Source: Flectobacillus longus
Lineage (GTDB): Bacteria; Bacteroidota; Bacteroidia; Cytophagales; Spirosomataceae
Direction: 5' to 3'
DNA: 62,333 bases
Assembly: GCF_030056705.1 (NCBI RefSeq)
Contig: NZ_JASHIC010000040.1
Location: 1-62,333 of the forward strand
A program made the position numbers and the translations under genes. This document shows positions 34,998 through 44,011 of the stretch, piece after piece. The stretch's first letter is position 1, and every line of letters starts with the position of its first letter. The notes beneath the pieces were generated by a model, which searched no databases, was not told the DNA's origin, and saw only the letters and a list, made by a program, of their open reading frames with translations.

Positions 34998-35030
34998 TCA
35001 CTCATTCACTCAATCTCAAATCACTCAATT
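34998..35030. repeat. ACTCAAT-type tail repeat, copy B
   Basis: Imperfect repeats of CACTCAAT/CACTCATT units, ending two bases before the stop codon of the minus-strand glycosylase gene. Confidence 0.55.
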
Positions 35031-35032
35031 AT

Positions 35033-35605
35033 TTATTTCTTACTGATAAATTTATTTCCTTTTATATAAAATCTATAAGGTAAATCTGCACCTTGTGTTA
35101 TTCCGATACGAGTAGTCGTAAAAATGTCATTTTCATCAATACTATGATGTGGAGGAATTAGACTAAGAGCATTTGTTTTGACATTCCAAAAGTTCATATC
35201 CATTCTAATACCAAATGCCTGAACTAACTTGGCTGGACCAGAGCAAAGATTCTTAATAGAATCTGTTTGGCGTCTCATTTTCATTAATTCAATTCCTTCT
35301 GTTGGTTCTAAAGCACGAATTAATACAGCCTCACCGATTTCTTCGTCATTTCCCGAAATATTAAAACAATAGTGCATTCCATAGATTTGGTAAACGTAAA
35401 TAGTACCAGGTTTACCAAACATAGCGGCATTTCTGTTAGTTTTTGTTTTGTAAGCATGACACGCAGGGTCACCTTGTAGATATGCCTCTGTTTCAACGAT
35501 TATTCCTTCGTAGCGTCCTTCATCGGAATCGAGTCTTAATGTCCAACCTAATAGCGCTTTTGAAAGGCGAAGGGTGTTTAATGCAAGCAATTCATCTAAA
35601 TTCAT
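35033..35605 (-). CDS. DNA-3-methyladenine glycosylase (AAG/MPG type)
   Basis: A 190-residue base-excision repair enzyme that removes alkylated purines. Motifs are AKALLGW-type (LSKALLGWTLRL), GIIVETEAYLQGDPACHAY with the catalytic Glu, TNRNAAMFGKPGTIYVYQIYGMHYCFNI in two parts (NRNAAMFGKPGTIYVY and IYGMHYCFN), AVLIRALEP, and LCSGPAKLVQAFGI. It has normal length and is monocistronic. A good promoter lies just upstream (35625-35653). Confidence 0.92.
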   Translation of the reverse strand: MNLDELLALNTLRLSKALLGWTLRLDSDEGRYEGIIVETEAYLQGDPACHAYKTKTNRNAAMFGKPGTIYVYQIYGMHYCFNISGNDEEIGEAVLIRALEPTEGIELMKMRRQTDSIKNLCSGPAKLVQAFGIRMDMNFWNVKTNALSLIPPHHSIDENDIFTTTRIGITQGADLPYRFYIKGNKFISKK

Positions 35606-35624
35606 CTTTTATTATTTTTATCAA

Positions 35625-35653
35625 CAAAGATAAAATAAAGATAAGTTTACAAA
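35625..35653 (-). promoter_or_regulatory. Promoter of the 3-methyladenine glycosylase gene
   Basis: On the minus strand, TTTG (35653-35650) and TATCTTTG (35632-35625) are separated by 17 bases, an exact match to the Bacteroidota consensus. The start codon follows about 20 bases later. Confidence 0.6.
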
Positions 35654-35712
35654 AGAAATGTCTTCGCTCATTTTGAAGCCTGCTCTTAGGTCTAGTTAAT
35701 GGTTATAAACAG

Positions 35713-35745
35713 AAGAAGGCGCTCGATATCCTCAAGCGCCTTCTT
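35713..35745 (-). terminator. Terminator after yicC
   Basis: AAGAAGGCGCT/AGCGCCTTCTT stem with an 11-base loop, 15 bases past the yicC stop. The T-rich tail is modest. Confidence 0.6.
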
Positions 35746-35759
35746 ATCTTATGATTTAA

Positions 35760-36635
35760 TTAAAGAACATTAGATGTCTGTTCCTTAATTTTTTCCAATT
35801 CGTCTTTCATATTTACGACCAAACGCTGGATACCAACATCATTGGCTTTTGAACCGATTGTGTTGATTTCTCGACCAATCTCTTGTGATAAGAAATTCAG
35901 CTTTTTCCCATTACCTTCTTTCACGATAGTTTGGAAATAGTCAAGGTGTGTGCGTAGACGTACTTTCTCTTCCGAAATATCGTATTTCTCAACATAATAC
36001 ACCAATTCTTGTTCGAAGCGATTTTTGTCGAAATTCTCATCCTGTAACAAATCACTCACCGATTTGCGGAGGCGTTCTCTTACCCCAGGAATACGAGTTT
36101 TGTCTAATTCTGCAACTTCAGTTAAGAGATTACCGATACTTTGTGCATATTCGATAAATTTGGCTTGCACGATAGCGCCTTCTCTTAATCTAAATTTGTT
36201 ACATTCTTCCAATGCTTTATTTACAGCCTGTACAATGACTTTCCATTCAGCTTCACTTTGTTCTTCCGAAACAGCGTCGGTATTAAAAGCATTGGGCATG
36301 GTCAAAGCAATTTTTAATAACTCGGTCGTTTCGATATTGCCAAAAATTGCAGCAGTTTCAGTCAAATCTTTTACATACGCTTGAACTAATGCTCTGTTGA
36401 CAGAAGTTCCTGCGGTTGTATCAGTATATTGTACCTGTAAATTGAATTCTATTTTACCTCTTTCTAATTGCTGTGTGAGAATATTACGAATCTCGATTTC
36501 TCTTGAAGAAAAGGTTTTCGGAATACGGCAATATATATCAGTGAATTTAGAGTTCAGGCTTTTGACTTCGGCTGTTACAGTGAGATGATTTGCTTCTACA
36601 ACTGCCTTCCCGAAGCCTGTCATTGATTTCAACAT
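35760..36635 (-). CDS. yicC: YicC family endoribonuclease
   Basis: A 291-residue cytosolic protein. The N-terminal MLKSMTGFGKA, the SLNSKFTDIYCRIPK block, and the C-terminal DUF1732 region (EKVRLRTHLDYFQTIV, GKKLNFLSQEIGREINTIGSKA) identify YicC. Family members form hexamers and cut RNA, influencing small-RNA stability. It is monocistronic here with terminators on both sides. Normal length and intact motifs. Confidence 0.93.
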   Translation of the reverse strand: MLKSMTGFGKAVVEANHLTVTAEVKSLNSKFTDIYCRIPKTFSSREIEIRNILTQQLERGKIEFNLQVQYTDTTAGTSVNRALVQAYVKDLTETAAIFGNIETTELLKIALTMPNAFNTDAVSEEQSEAEWKVIVQAVNKALEECNKFRLREGAIVQAKFIEYAQSIGNLLTEVAELDKTRIPGVRERLRKSVSDLLQDENFDKNRFEQELVYYVEKYDISEEKVRLRTHLDYFQTIVKEGNGKKLNFLSQEIGREINTIGSKANDVGIQRLVVNMKDELEKIKEQTSNVL

Positions 36636-36853
36636 AGTTATTCAATATTTTACGTTCCCTGCAATTTGCAGGTAAAAATTGATTTGTCCAAATAAAATAG
36701 AGGAGGTATTTATAATTAAGGATGAGTTCGGAGTGGAGAATGGTGAGTTAGTATTGTGCTAAAGTTTTCAAACAATGGTAGATTTGGGATTGCTGATTTC
36801 GGAAATATTGAAAATACGTTTATTCCTCAATTATAGCTGTTATAAAACTACTT

Positions 36854-36888
36854 GAAAAAAAGCGGTCGAAAATACTTTTCGACCGCTT
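36854..36888 (-). terminator. Terminator, GGTCGA-repeat family copy C
   Basis: AAGCGGTCGAAAA/TTTTCGACCGCTT with loop TAC (36860-36888). On the minus strand it ends in a T-run, so it terminates the DUF1080 gene. The plus-side T-run is missing, unlike copies A and D. Confidence 0.75.
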
Positions 36889-36923
36889 CAGATACAAAGC
36901 TTTACCTCTTTACTGCTAAAAGA

Positions 36924-36957
36924 ATCACTAAATCACTCAATCAGCATTCACTCAATT
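36924..36957. repeat. ACTCAAT-type tail repeat, copy C
   Basis: Units TCACTAAATCACTCAAT and TTCACTCAATT lie between hairpin C and the stop of the DUF1080 gene. Confidence 0.5.
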
Positions 36958-36970
36958 GTAAGCTGAAATA

Positions 36971-37687
36971 CTAAAGTGATTTGATTTTGATACTACGGTA
37001 CCAAACATCATTACCATGATCTTGTAATACGATATGTCCTTTCAAAAACTTACCAAAATCGGGCATATTTTTGAATTTACTATTTGCAATTAAATCTTTC
37101 CAGTTTTGGTCATCCATACGAGTTTCAACTACCTTTACACCATTCATGAATACCTGAAGGCTTCCTTTGTTACTGATGATTTTAACGGTATTCCATTCAC
37201 CTACGGGCTTAGCTGGTTCTGATGATGATTGAATCAAATCATAAAGGTCGCTTGCACGGTGTTTTTTGATTTTACCATCTGGGTGACCATCGTTGTCGAT
37301 TACTTGGATTTCAGGACCTGTAAACCAACCATAAGCATATTTTGCATCTTCTTGGCTATTGATATAAATACCGCTGTTGCCATTTTGTGAAATCTTCCAC
37401 TCAATACTCAATTCAAAGTTTTCAAACTCTTCGTTGCTTACTAAGTCGCCTGAACCTTCTTTGCCTTTTGAAGTATCATATTTCAAAGCACCATCCGACA
37501 CAACCCAGTTGGCTTTTACTTCTTTGCTTTTCCAAGTATGCCAACCTGTGGTAGACTTACCGTCAAACAATAAACGCCATCCTGATTTGATTTCTTTTTT
37601 AGAGAGAGTATTTGGAGTTTCTTTAGCTTGTAGGCTAAAAACCGATGCTGAAAGCATTAAGCAAGTAATTAAACTAGTTTTTTTCAT
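36971..37687 (-). CDS. Exported DUF1080 protein (3-keto-disaccharide hydrolase-like)
   Basis: A 238-residue protein with signal peptide MKKTSLITCLMLSASVFSLQA. The concanavalin-like DUF1080 fold shows GWRLLFDGKSTTGWHTW, NWVVSDGALKYDT, FELSIEWKISQNGNSGIY, GPEIQVIDNDGH, SDLYDLIQ, GEWNTVKII and GHIVLQDHGNDVWYRSIKI. Some members cleave 3-keto-glycosides, and the extracellular side fits carbohydrate use. The longer frame from 37750 adds 21 residues before the signal and is less likely. Confidence 0.87.
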   Translation of the reverse strand: MKKTSLITCLMLSASVFSLQAKETPNTLSKKEIKSGWRLLFDGKSTTGWHTWKSKEVKANWVVSDGALKYDTSKGKEGSGDLVSNEEFENFELSIEWKISQNGNSGIYINSQEDAKYAYGWFTGPEIQVIDNDGHPDGKIKKHRASDLYDLIQSSSEPAKPVGEWNTVKIISNKGSLQVFMNGVKVVETRMDDQNWKDLIANSKFKNMPDFGKFLKGHIVLQDHGNDVWYRSIKIKSL

Positions 37688-37949
37688 GTAATAAAGGGAA
37701 TTTAGAAAATGGGCTGATTGGGGAAATTGTACAATCAAATACAAAAACAAATGTAATACTCTATTCCGAATATTATGCCCTGATAAGGAGGGAAACTTTC
37801 ATTCTATTACGGATTTGAAATTTCTGATTTTTGGAAATATGGAAGAATATATTCATTTTATTTTATATAAAAAATGGGATTGAAACATCATGTTGCAATC
37901 CCAAAAGTATTGAGGATTCGTGTAAGATAAGTTTTTACCTATAACCGAA

Positions 37950-40394
37950 TTATTTTTTCTTTTTTACTTCGAAGAAAATAGCCAATCCTAGGAGACCTAC
38001 TAACAAGAAGGAAGCGATAAAGTCTATTTTTGAGCCTTTGGCTACCACTTCTGGTTCAAACTTGAACTCAATAGTGTGTTTGCCTGCTGGAACAACTAAG
38101 GCTCTCAATACGTAGTCTGCACGTAAATGTGGTTTGTATTGTCCGTCGATATAAGCTTTCCAATCTTGATTACCACGATAGAAGATTTCTGAGAAAACTG
38201 CTAATTGTTCTGAGCTAGCGTTTGAGCTGTAAGTCAAATGATTGGGCTTATAGTTTGTAAGCGTAATTTTGTTATTGATAGAATCCGCTTTGATAACTGA
38301 TAAGCTGCCTAACTCTGGCTTGAATCTTTCGTCAACAACAGCTGTCTTTTTAGGATTAAAGTTTGTCAACGCATTGATTTCTTCATCTGCTGTAGGTACT
38401 AATTTGATTTCTTGTACAAACCAAGCGTTGCCACAAGCTTCAGGATTTAGTTGTACTGTTGGATTGCCTTGAGCGCCCGGTACTATTACATACTTGGCAT
38501 TAAGCATATTTAATACCTGAAGATTCAATGGATTTTTAGAAAGGTGATGCTCCACTAATTCTTGGTATCTACGCAATTTAGCTCCATGATAACCGCCTAA
38601 TGACTGATGATAATATGACATTTTGGCATCGCCTACGAAATTTGTTGAAAGGTCAATTACTTTGTAAATGCCTTTATCTTTCATAATTTCTGCATCTATC
38701 GGCGACGGTGCTGTATTTTCTTCTACCGCTGCTTTGTCGATAAATGAATCATTGTTGAAATAGCGTTTATCTACTGTAAACAAGTCAAGTGTTACCAATA
38801 AAATCAACACTGGATATAATACCGATTCTTTGATTTTACCTTTGGCAAAAGCCCAAATTGCCACAGCTGTAATCGTAATGTAGATAAATGTACGGAAAGC
38901 ATCAGCACGCAATAACGAAGCTCTGTCTTTAACAATCGCATTTAGTATTTGGGTGTCGAAAGACTGATTGCCTGATAACTGGAAGGTGGCGTCGTTCGGA
39001 GAACGGAAACTGAAAAATAAATCAGGAAGCAAACCTAAGATTAAAGAGAAACCTGCTGTTAAACCAAAACTGATAAGTAAATCTTGTTTGATTTGTTCAA
39101 ATGTTAATTTTTCTTCTACAATACGTTTGATCGCTAATACAGCCATGGTAACTAACGAAAGTTGCACAAGACAAAGAATCATTGTCACCGCTCTAAACTT
39201 ATTGAACATAGGGAAATAGTCAAACATCAAATCATTAAAGAAGAAGTTTTTGCCCCATGACAATACAATATATAAAACTGTAGTGCCGATTAGCCAATAT
39301 TTTAATGAACCTCTTACTACAAAGCATCCAAGCAAGAACAAGAAGCAGATTACTGCACCAGCGTATGCAGGTCCACCAACAAAACTTTGATCGCCCCAGT
39401 ACGCTACACTTCTTTCTGAAAATCCAAGAGCTACGTCTTCTGGTTGTCCGTTATCAATAAGTACCTTGTATGTTTCTGATTTGTTGCCACCAAGCGAACC
39501 ACCTGAAGCCCCTCCTCTAAAATTTGGAATAAGCAAAGTCCCAGTTTCGCCAATACCATAGCTCCAGTCAAAAGCGTAGTCTTTATCCAAGCCTCCATTT
39601 GACTGCGTATTTGATTTCAATTCTGATTTACCTCTGATTGTTTCTTTAGAATACTCTAGGTTACTCCATAAACGCATAGCGTGGTTAGCAGCACCAATAC
39701 CCAACGAACCAGCTAGAATTGCTAATGAAATAGCCAGTTGTTTTATCTGTCCAGCTTTTATTTTTTCAATAGCTTCTGCCACAATCAATATTCCCCAAGA
39801 TAAGAAAAGGTAATAGGTAATCTGGACGTGGTTGGCGTATAGTTCTAATCCCATAAATAAGGCCGTCAGTGCTGCACCAATCCAATACTTACCACGCATG
39901 ACCAGAACAGTACCAGCTAATACCAAAGGAGCAAATGCCAACGCCAATACCTTAGAGTTATGTCCTGCGGGGATAATAACCATATTAAAAGTTCCTAAGG
40001 CATATCCAATAGCTCCCAAAACAGATAGCCAATTGTTGAGACCTAGAATTATCAAGAAAATATACATACCAAGCATTTCCAAGAAAATCATATTGATAGG
40101 GCTAGGTAGTGCATTATTGGCATACTGACCAATTCTAGTCGTAATACTATTGGGATATTGTGCCGAAATCATATAAGTAGGCATACCTCCAAACATAGAG
40201 TTGGTCCACCAAGTAGTTTCACCAGTACTTTTTCTAAATTCGACTGACTCGTGAGCGGCTGCTTGAGCCATCTGAATATCATGTTGCTGAATGACTTTGC
40301 CTTTAAGGGCTGGTGATGCGTAAATCCCTGCCAATACCGCAAAAAATACAATCGCTACAATGTGCGGAAGGAATTTTTTGAATGAAAATTGCAT
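37950..40394 (-). CDS. YfhO family membrane protein
   Basis: An 814-residue membrane protein with about 12-14 hydrophobic segments and a C-terminal extracytoplasmic domain. An early loop (KVIQQHDIQMAQAAAHESVEFR, quoted in part: IQQHDIQMAQAAAHE) and WWTNSMFGGMPTYMI are typical of YfhO proteins, related to GT-C glycosyltransferases. The soluble part ends PHLRADYVLRALVVPAGKHTIEFKFEP, then a last helix and a Lys tail. A role in envelope polymer glycosylation is inferred from Gram-positive relatives. The start 40394 matches the family N-terminus; 40433 would add 13 residues. A -7-like box TATCTTTG lies at 40459-40452 on this strand. Confidence 0.82.
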   Translation of the reverse strand: MQFSFKKFLPHIVAIVFFAVLAGIYASPALKGKVIQQHDIQMAQAAAHESVEFRKSTGETTWWTNSMFGGMPTYMISAQYPNSITTRIGQYANNALPSPINMIFLEMLGMYIFLIILGLNNWLSVLGAIGYALGTFNMVIIPAGHNSKVLALAFAPLVLAGTVLVMRGKYWIGAALTALFMGLELYANHVQITYYLFLSWGILIVAEAIEKIKAGQIKQLAISLAILAGSLGIGAANHAMRLWSNLEYSKETIRGKSELKSNTQSNGGLDKDYAFDWSYGIGETGTLLIPNFRGGASGGSLGGNKSETYKVLIDNGQPEDVALGFSERSVAYWGDQSFVGGPAYAGAVICFLFLLGCFVVRGSLKYWLIGTTVLYIVLSWGKNFFFNDLMFDYFPMFNKFRAVTMILCLVQLSLVTMAVLAIKRIVEEKLTFEQIKQDLLISFGLTAGFSLILGLLPDLFFSFRSPNDATFQLSGNQSFDTQILNAIVKDRASLLRADAFRTFIYITITAVAIWAFAKGKIKESVLYPVLILLVTLDLFTVDKRYFNNDSFIDKAAVEENTAPSPIDAEIMKDKGIYKVIDLSTNFVGDAKMSYYHQSLGGYHGAKLRRYQELVEHHLSKNPLNLQVLNMLNAKYVIVPGAQGNPTVQLNPEACGNAWFVQEIKLVPTADEEINALTNFNPKKTAVVDERFKPELGSLSVIKADSINNKITLTNYKPNHLTYSSNASSEQLAVFSEIFYRGNQDWKAYIDGQYKPHLRADYVLRALVVPAGKHTIEFKFEPEVVAKGSKIDFIASFLLVGLLGLAIFFEVKKKK

Positions 40395-40672
40395 GTTTTG
40401 TGAAGTAAGATTTTCTTGGTTTAATGAATACATATCTTATCTGCTATGAAACAAAGATAAAAGGAATCCTTCATTCATAAATGAACTTGTTGACACTTTC
40501 GAGAGTTTTTATATCAGTTTCTTGGACTAATTACGTTATAGGGACAATGATTATTGGATTTTTATAAGAAAATCAGTCGATTTTTATCGTTTTTTGATTT
40601 CTTTCCTCAAAAATTCAAACCTTTTATCCTTAACTTTGTCAATACGTATAATAATACTCATAACTAGATATA

Positions 40673-41305
40673 ATGAAAAAGTTGATTTCGATTATCACGT
40701 TTGCGGTAGCTGTAAACTTATCTGGTGCTCATGCACAAGACTCAAAGGCTGGCGCAATCATTGATGCTATGCAAAAAAAATATAAGTCGATGAAGTCGTT
40801 TAGTGCTACATTTACTTATGGTGCCGACGGAAGTAAGCAAGCGCTAAAAGGTGACATTACTGTTAAAGGTCAAAAGTATCGCTTGAAACTGGCTGGTCAG
40901 GAATTATTCAACAACGGCAAAGATGTTGCAACTTATATTAAGGAGACCAACGAAGTAAATATCTCCGAATACGAACCAAGCGAAAATGACTTGAATCCAG
41001 CAAAAGTTTATTCTTTCGATAAAAAAGGTTATAAATATACTTTTGTAGGAGAGTCTAAAGAAGGTGCAAACACTTATGAAGTGGTGGAGCTTTCTCCTGA
41101 GAAAAAAGGCGGTCAAGTTTCGAAAGTAAAAATCAAAGTAAATAAGGCTGATAAATCTGTTGGAGGCTGGACAATTATTGATAAGAGCGGGAAGCGTCAA
41201 ACATTTAGTGTGATTAAGTTTAATCCTAATACAAATGTTGATGACAAATTCTTTTCATTCGATAAATCTAAATATCCAGGTGTAGAGATTAACGACCTTC
41301 GCTAG
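40673..41305 (+). CDS. LolA-like outer membrane lipoprotein carrier protein
   Basis: A 210-residue periplasmic protein. The signal peptide ends SGAHAQ. The LolA fold is suggested by AGAIIDAMQKKYKSMKSFSATFTY, quoted in part as IIDAMQKKYKSMKSFSATF, by KGDITVKGQKYRLKLAGQELFNNGKDVATY and by the late FNPNTNVDDKFFSFDKSKYPGVEINDLR, each cut here to the recognisable core (KYRLKLAGQELFNNGK; VDDKFFSFDKSKYPGVE). LolA ferries lipoproteins across the periplasm. A TAACTTTG box at 40631-40638 may be its -7 element. Confidence 0.82.
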   Translation: MKKLISIITFAVAVNLSGAHAQDSKAGAIIDAMQKKYKSMKSFSATFTYGADGSKQALKGDITVKGQKYRLKLAGQELFNNGKDVATYIKETNEVNISEYEPSENDLNPAKVYSFDKKGYKYTFVGESKEGANTYEVVELSPEKKGGQVSKVKIKVNKADKSVGGWTIIDKSGKRQTFSVIKFNPNTNVDDKFFSFDKSKYPGVEINDLR

Positions 41306-41315
41306 ATAATAGACA

Positions 41316-41353
41316 TAAAAAAGGCTAACTCATAATTGAGTTAGCCTTTTTTA
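41316..41353. terminator. Bidirectional terminator between LolA-like and symporter genes
   Basis: AAAAAAGGCTAACTC/GAGTTAGCCTTTTTT with loop ATAATT lies between convergent genes, with A and T tracts on both sides. Confidence 0.88.
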
Positions 41354-41369
41354 TGGAAGATAGAGAATC

Positions 41370-42815
41370 TTATTCAGGCTTTCTTAATAACCATAATCCA
41401 ATAAAAGTAATAGCTCCGTTTACTAATAACTTCTCAAATCCGAATTGATAGCCATTTAACCATGCTTGTGAGTTACTATCAATAATGTACGTCAGAATCG
41501 GAGAGGCAACACATAGATAGGGAACAAACTTGTCTTTTACAGGAGTTTTCGTAAACAAGCCAAATGAGAATAGCCCCAACAATGGTCCGTAAGTATATCC
41601 TGCTATATTGAATACTGCCGAAACGATAGATTGCTCACTAAAAGCATAAAAAATCATGATTACTACAAAGAACAATGCCGAAAATCCAATATGTACATAA
41701 TGCTTGATTTTGGTACGTTTTGATTCTTCATATTTTTCGATGTGCATAAAGTCGATACAAAAGGCCGTTGTTAAGGCAGTAAGCGCCGAGTCGGAACTTG
41801 CATAGGTAGCGGCTGTAATTCCAAGTAAAAATGTTATAGCTGCAACGGTCCCAAAATGTCCTCCTAATGCCAACATTGGATATAACTGATCTGTTTTAGC
41901 TGGAATAGCGAAGCCAATTTTATCTGCATAGATATATAACAGAGCACCAAGAGCGATAAACATTAACGTTACTACGGCAAACGTACAGCAAAACCAGAAC
42001 ATATTCTTTTGTGCCTCGCCAATGTTTTTGCAAGTAAGATTCTTTTGCATTAGGTCTTGGTCGAGCCCTGTCATTACGATGGCAATAAAGGCACCAGAGA
42101 TAAAGTCTTTGACAAAGTGATGTTTGTAAGAGAAATCATCGAAGAAAAACATTTTTGAATACTTGCTTTCTTGAATCGTCGAGACCATTTCTGAAAAATT
42201 TAAACCAAGTTTATCGTTGATTAAAATAATCGTTAAAGCCAAGGCTGTCAAAAGAAAGAACGTTTGTAAGGTATCTGTCACAATAATCGTTTTAACACCA
42301 CCTTTGTAGGTATATACCCATATCAAGGCAATTGTAACTAAGGCTGATACCGCAAATGGAACGTGCCAATTGTCAAAAATGGCTAATTGTAAAACTTGTA
42401 CTGCTAAGAACAAACGGGCTGCCGAGCCTAAAGTACGGGCAAGAAGGAAAAAAGCTGAACCTGTTTTATAAGACCAAAAGCCAAATCGTTTTTCTAAATA
42501 AGTGTAAATAGAAATAAGATTTAACTTATAATAGAGAGGGAGCAATACCGTTGCGATGACAAAGTAACCAACAAGGTTTCCTAAGATGATTTGGTAATAA
42601 GAAAGTGAAACTTTTCCGACATCTCCAGGTACTGAAATGAACGTTACACCCGAAATCGATGTTCCAATCATACCAAAGGCGACTAACCACCAAGGAGATT
42701 GTTTATTTGCCGTAAAAAAGGTATTAGTATCTGCTCCTTTTGACGTAAAGTGTGCAACAACTATTAGAAGTAAGAAATAAACTGCCAATATGCCAAAGGC
42801 TAAACCTGTGCTCAT
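41370..42815 (-). CDS. Sodium:solute symporter (SSS family)
   Basis: A 481-residue transporter with about 13 membrane helices. NKQSPWWLVAFGMIGTSISG is the sodium-site helix start, followed by YYKLNLISIYTYLEKRFG, TLGSAARLFLAVQVLQ, YTYKGGVKTIIVTDTLQTFF, GLDQDLMQKNLTCKN and GITAATYASSDSALTALTTAF. It differs from the SGLT-like protein at 13658 and lacks its C-terminal extension. The substrate is not known. It is monocistronic. Confidence 0.87.
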   Translation of the reverse strand: MSTGLAFGILAVYFLLLIVVAHFTSKGADTNTFFTANKQSPWWLVAFGMIGTSISGVTFISVPGDVGKVSLSYYQIILGNLVGYFVIATVLLPLYYKLNLISIYTYLEKRFGFWSYKTGSAFFLLARTLGSAARLFLAVQVLQLAIFDNWHVPFAVSALVTIALIWVYTYKGGVKTIIVTDTLQTFFLLTALALTIILINDKLGLNFSEMVSTIQESKYSKMFFFDDFSYKHHFVKDFISGAFIAIVMTGLDQDLMQKNLTCKNIGEAQKNMFWFCCTFAVVTLMFIALGALLYIYADKIGFAIPAKTDQLYPMLALGGHFGTVAAITFLLGITAATYASSDSALTALTTAFCIDFMHIEKYEESKRTKIKHYVHIGFSALFFVVIMIFYAFSEQSIVSAVFNIAGYTYGPLLGLFSFGLFTKTPVKDKFVPYLCVASPILTYIIDSNSQAWLNGYQFGFEKLLVNGAITFIGLWLLRKPE

Positions 42816-43013
42816 AATTTTTAAGGTTGAGTTGATAAGTAAATGCTTTAATTGGGTGTTTGATAATAAGAAAATAATACCTCCTTTGTACCAAAAATGA
42901 AAGGCAAAATTGATATTTTTTGTTAAATTTGCTAATAGAGCTTAGAATATATTTCTCTGCTCGTAATTAATGTGTTATAATCCAATAAGTTAAAAATAAT
43001 AAATATTTCACAG

Positions 43014-43295
43014 ATGCGCCCATTTGAACAATTTGAAGAAGAAGTAGATGTACTGGAGGATGTCAAAGATACCGACCAATACGACTTAGTAGTCTTCAAT
43101 GATGATGTCAACACGTTTGATTATGTTATCGAAACGTTGATTGACGTTTGTGGACACACCCCAGAACAAGCAGAACAATGTACCATCTTGATTCACTTCA
43201 AAGGTAAATGTTCTGTTAAAAAAGGTTCTTTTGATGAATTAGCTCCAATGCGCAATGATATTTGTCGCAGAGGTCTTTCTGCTGAGGTCATGTAA
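43014..43295 (+). CDS. clpS: ATP-dependent Clp protease adaptor ClpS
   Basis: A 93-residue adaptor that delivers N-degron substrates to ClpAP or ClpCP. The core YDLVVFNDDVNTFDYVIETL, EQAEQCTILIHFKGKCSVKKG and the following helix match ClpS. The acidic N-terminus (EQFEEEVDVLEDVKDTD) is the flexible tail. The His of the substrate pocket lies in LIHFKGK. TAAATTTG at 42924-42931 may be its -7 box. recR begins 24 bases after its stop, so the two are probably co-transcribed. Confidence 0.88.
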   Translation: MRPFEQFEEEVDVLEDVKDTDQYDLVVFNDDVNTFDYVIETLIDVCGHTPEQAEQCTILIHFKGKCSVKKGSFDELAPMRNDICRRGLSAEVM

Positions 43296-43319
43296 TATTC
43301 TTTTACTTGTCCTTATTAA

Positions 43320-43949
43320 TTGCTTACCACGTTGAATTATCCATCCAAATTAATTGAACAGGCTATAGACGAAATAGCTAAGTTGCCGGGCATAGGTAAA
43401 AAATCCGCTCTGCGTATGGCTTTGCATTTGCTCAAGCGAGATGAAAAGCATACCTTAAAACTCGCGGAGGCTATAGTTGCTATGCGTACACAGATTCGTT
43501 ATTGCGAACAATGTCACAATATTTCGGATACCGAAATATGTGGGATTTGTGCTAGTAAAAAACGTGAAGCTTCACTAGTTTGTGTAGTCGAAGATGCCCG
43601 TGACGTATTAGCCATCGAAAATACATCTCAATACAGAGGCTTATATCATGTATTGGGAGGGATAATCTCTCCACTTGAAGGTGTAGGACCCGCAGATTTG
43701 AAAATAGAATCTTTGATTAATAGAATAACGAATTCTAAAAATACAGATAATCCTATTACAGAAATTATCCTCGGGCTCAGTCCTACGATGGAAGGAGACA
43801 CAACAGCTTTTTATTTGACTAAACGAATTAAGCCTCTTGGTGTCAAAATAACAACCATTGCAAGAGGTATTCCTATTGGAGGAGATTTAGAGTATGCCGA
43901 CGAGATTACGCTTGGTCGTAGTATCGTAAGTCGGATTGTTTATGAATAA
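43320..43949 (+). CDS. recR: Recombination mediator RecR
   Basis: A 209-residue recombinational repair protein working with RecF and RecO to load RecA. Order: HhH motif (AKLPGIGKKSALRMALHLL), zinc finger CEQCHNISDTEICGIC, Toprim acidic residues (VVEDARDVLAIE; GLSPTMEGDTTA) and C-terminal ARGIPIGGDLEYADEITLGRS cut as RGIPIGGDLEYADEITL. No ATG precedes the HhH region; the start must be TTG at 43320 or TTG at 43332 (MNYPSKL). A non-ATG start is therefore forced. Confidence 0.92.
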   Translation: MLTTLNYPSKLIEQAIDEIAKLPGIGKKSALRMALHLLKRDEKHTLKLAEAIVAMRTQIRYCEQCHNISDTEICGICASKKREASLVCVVEDARDVLAIENTSQYRGLYHVLGGIISPLEGVGPADLKIESLINRITNSKNTDNPITEIILGLSPTMEGDTTAFYLTKRIKPLGVKITTIARGIPIGGDLEYADEITLGRSIVSRIVYE

Positions 43950-44011
43950 CAATGTTTATGGCACATTGCCCGTTTTACTGAGTACAAGAATACTTAAACT
44001 TATATATACTT

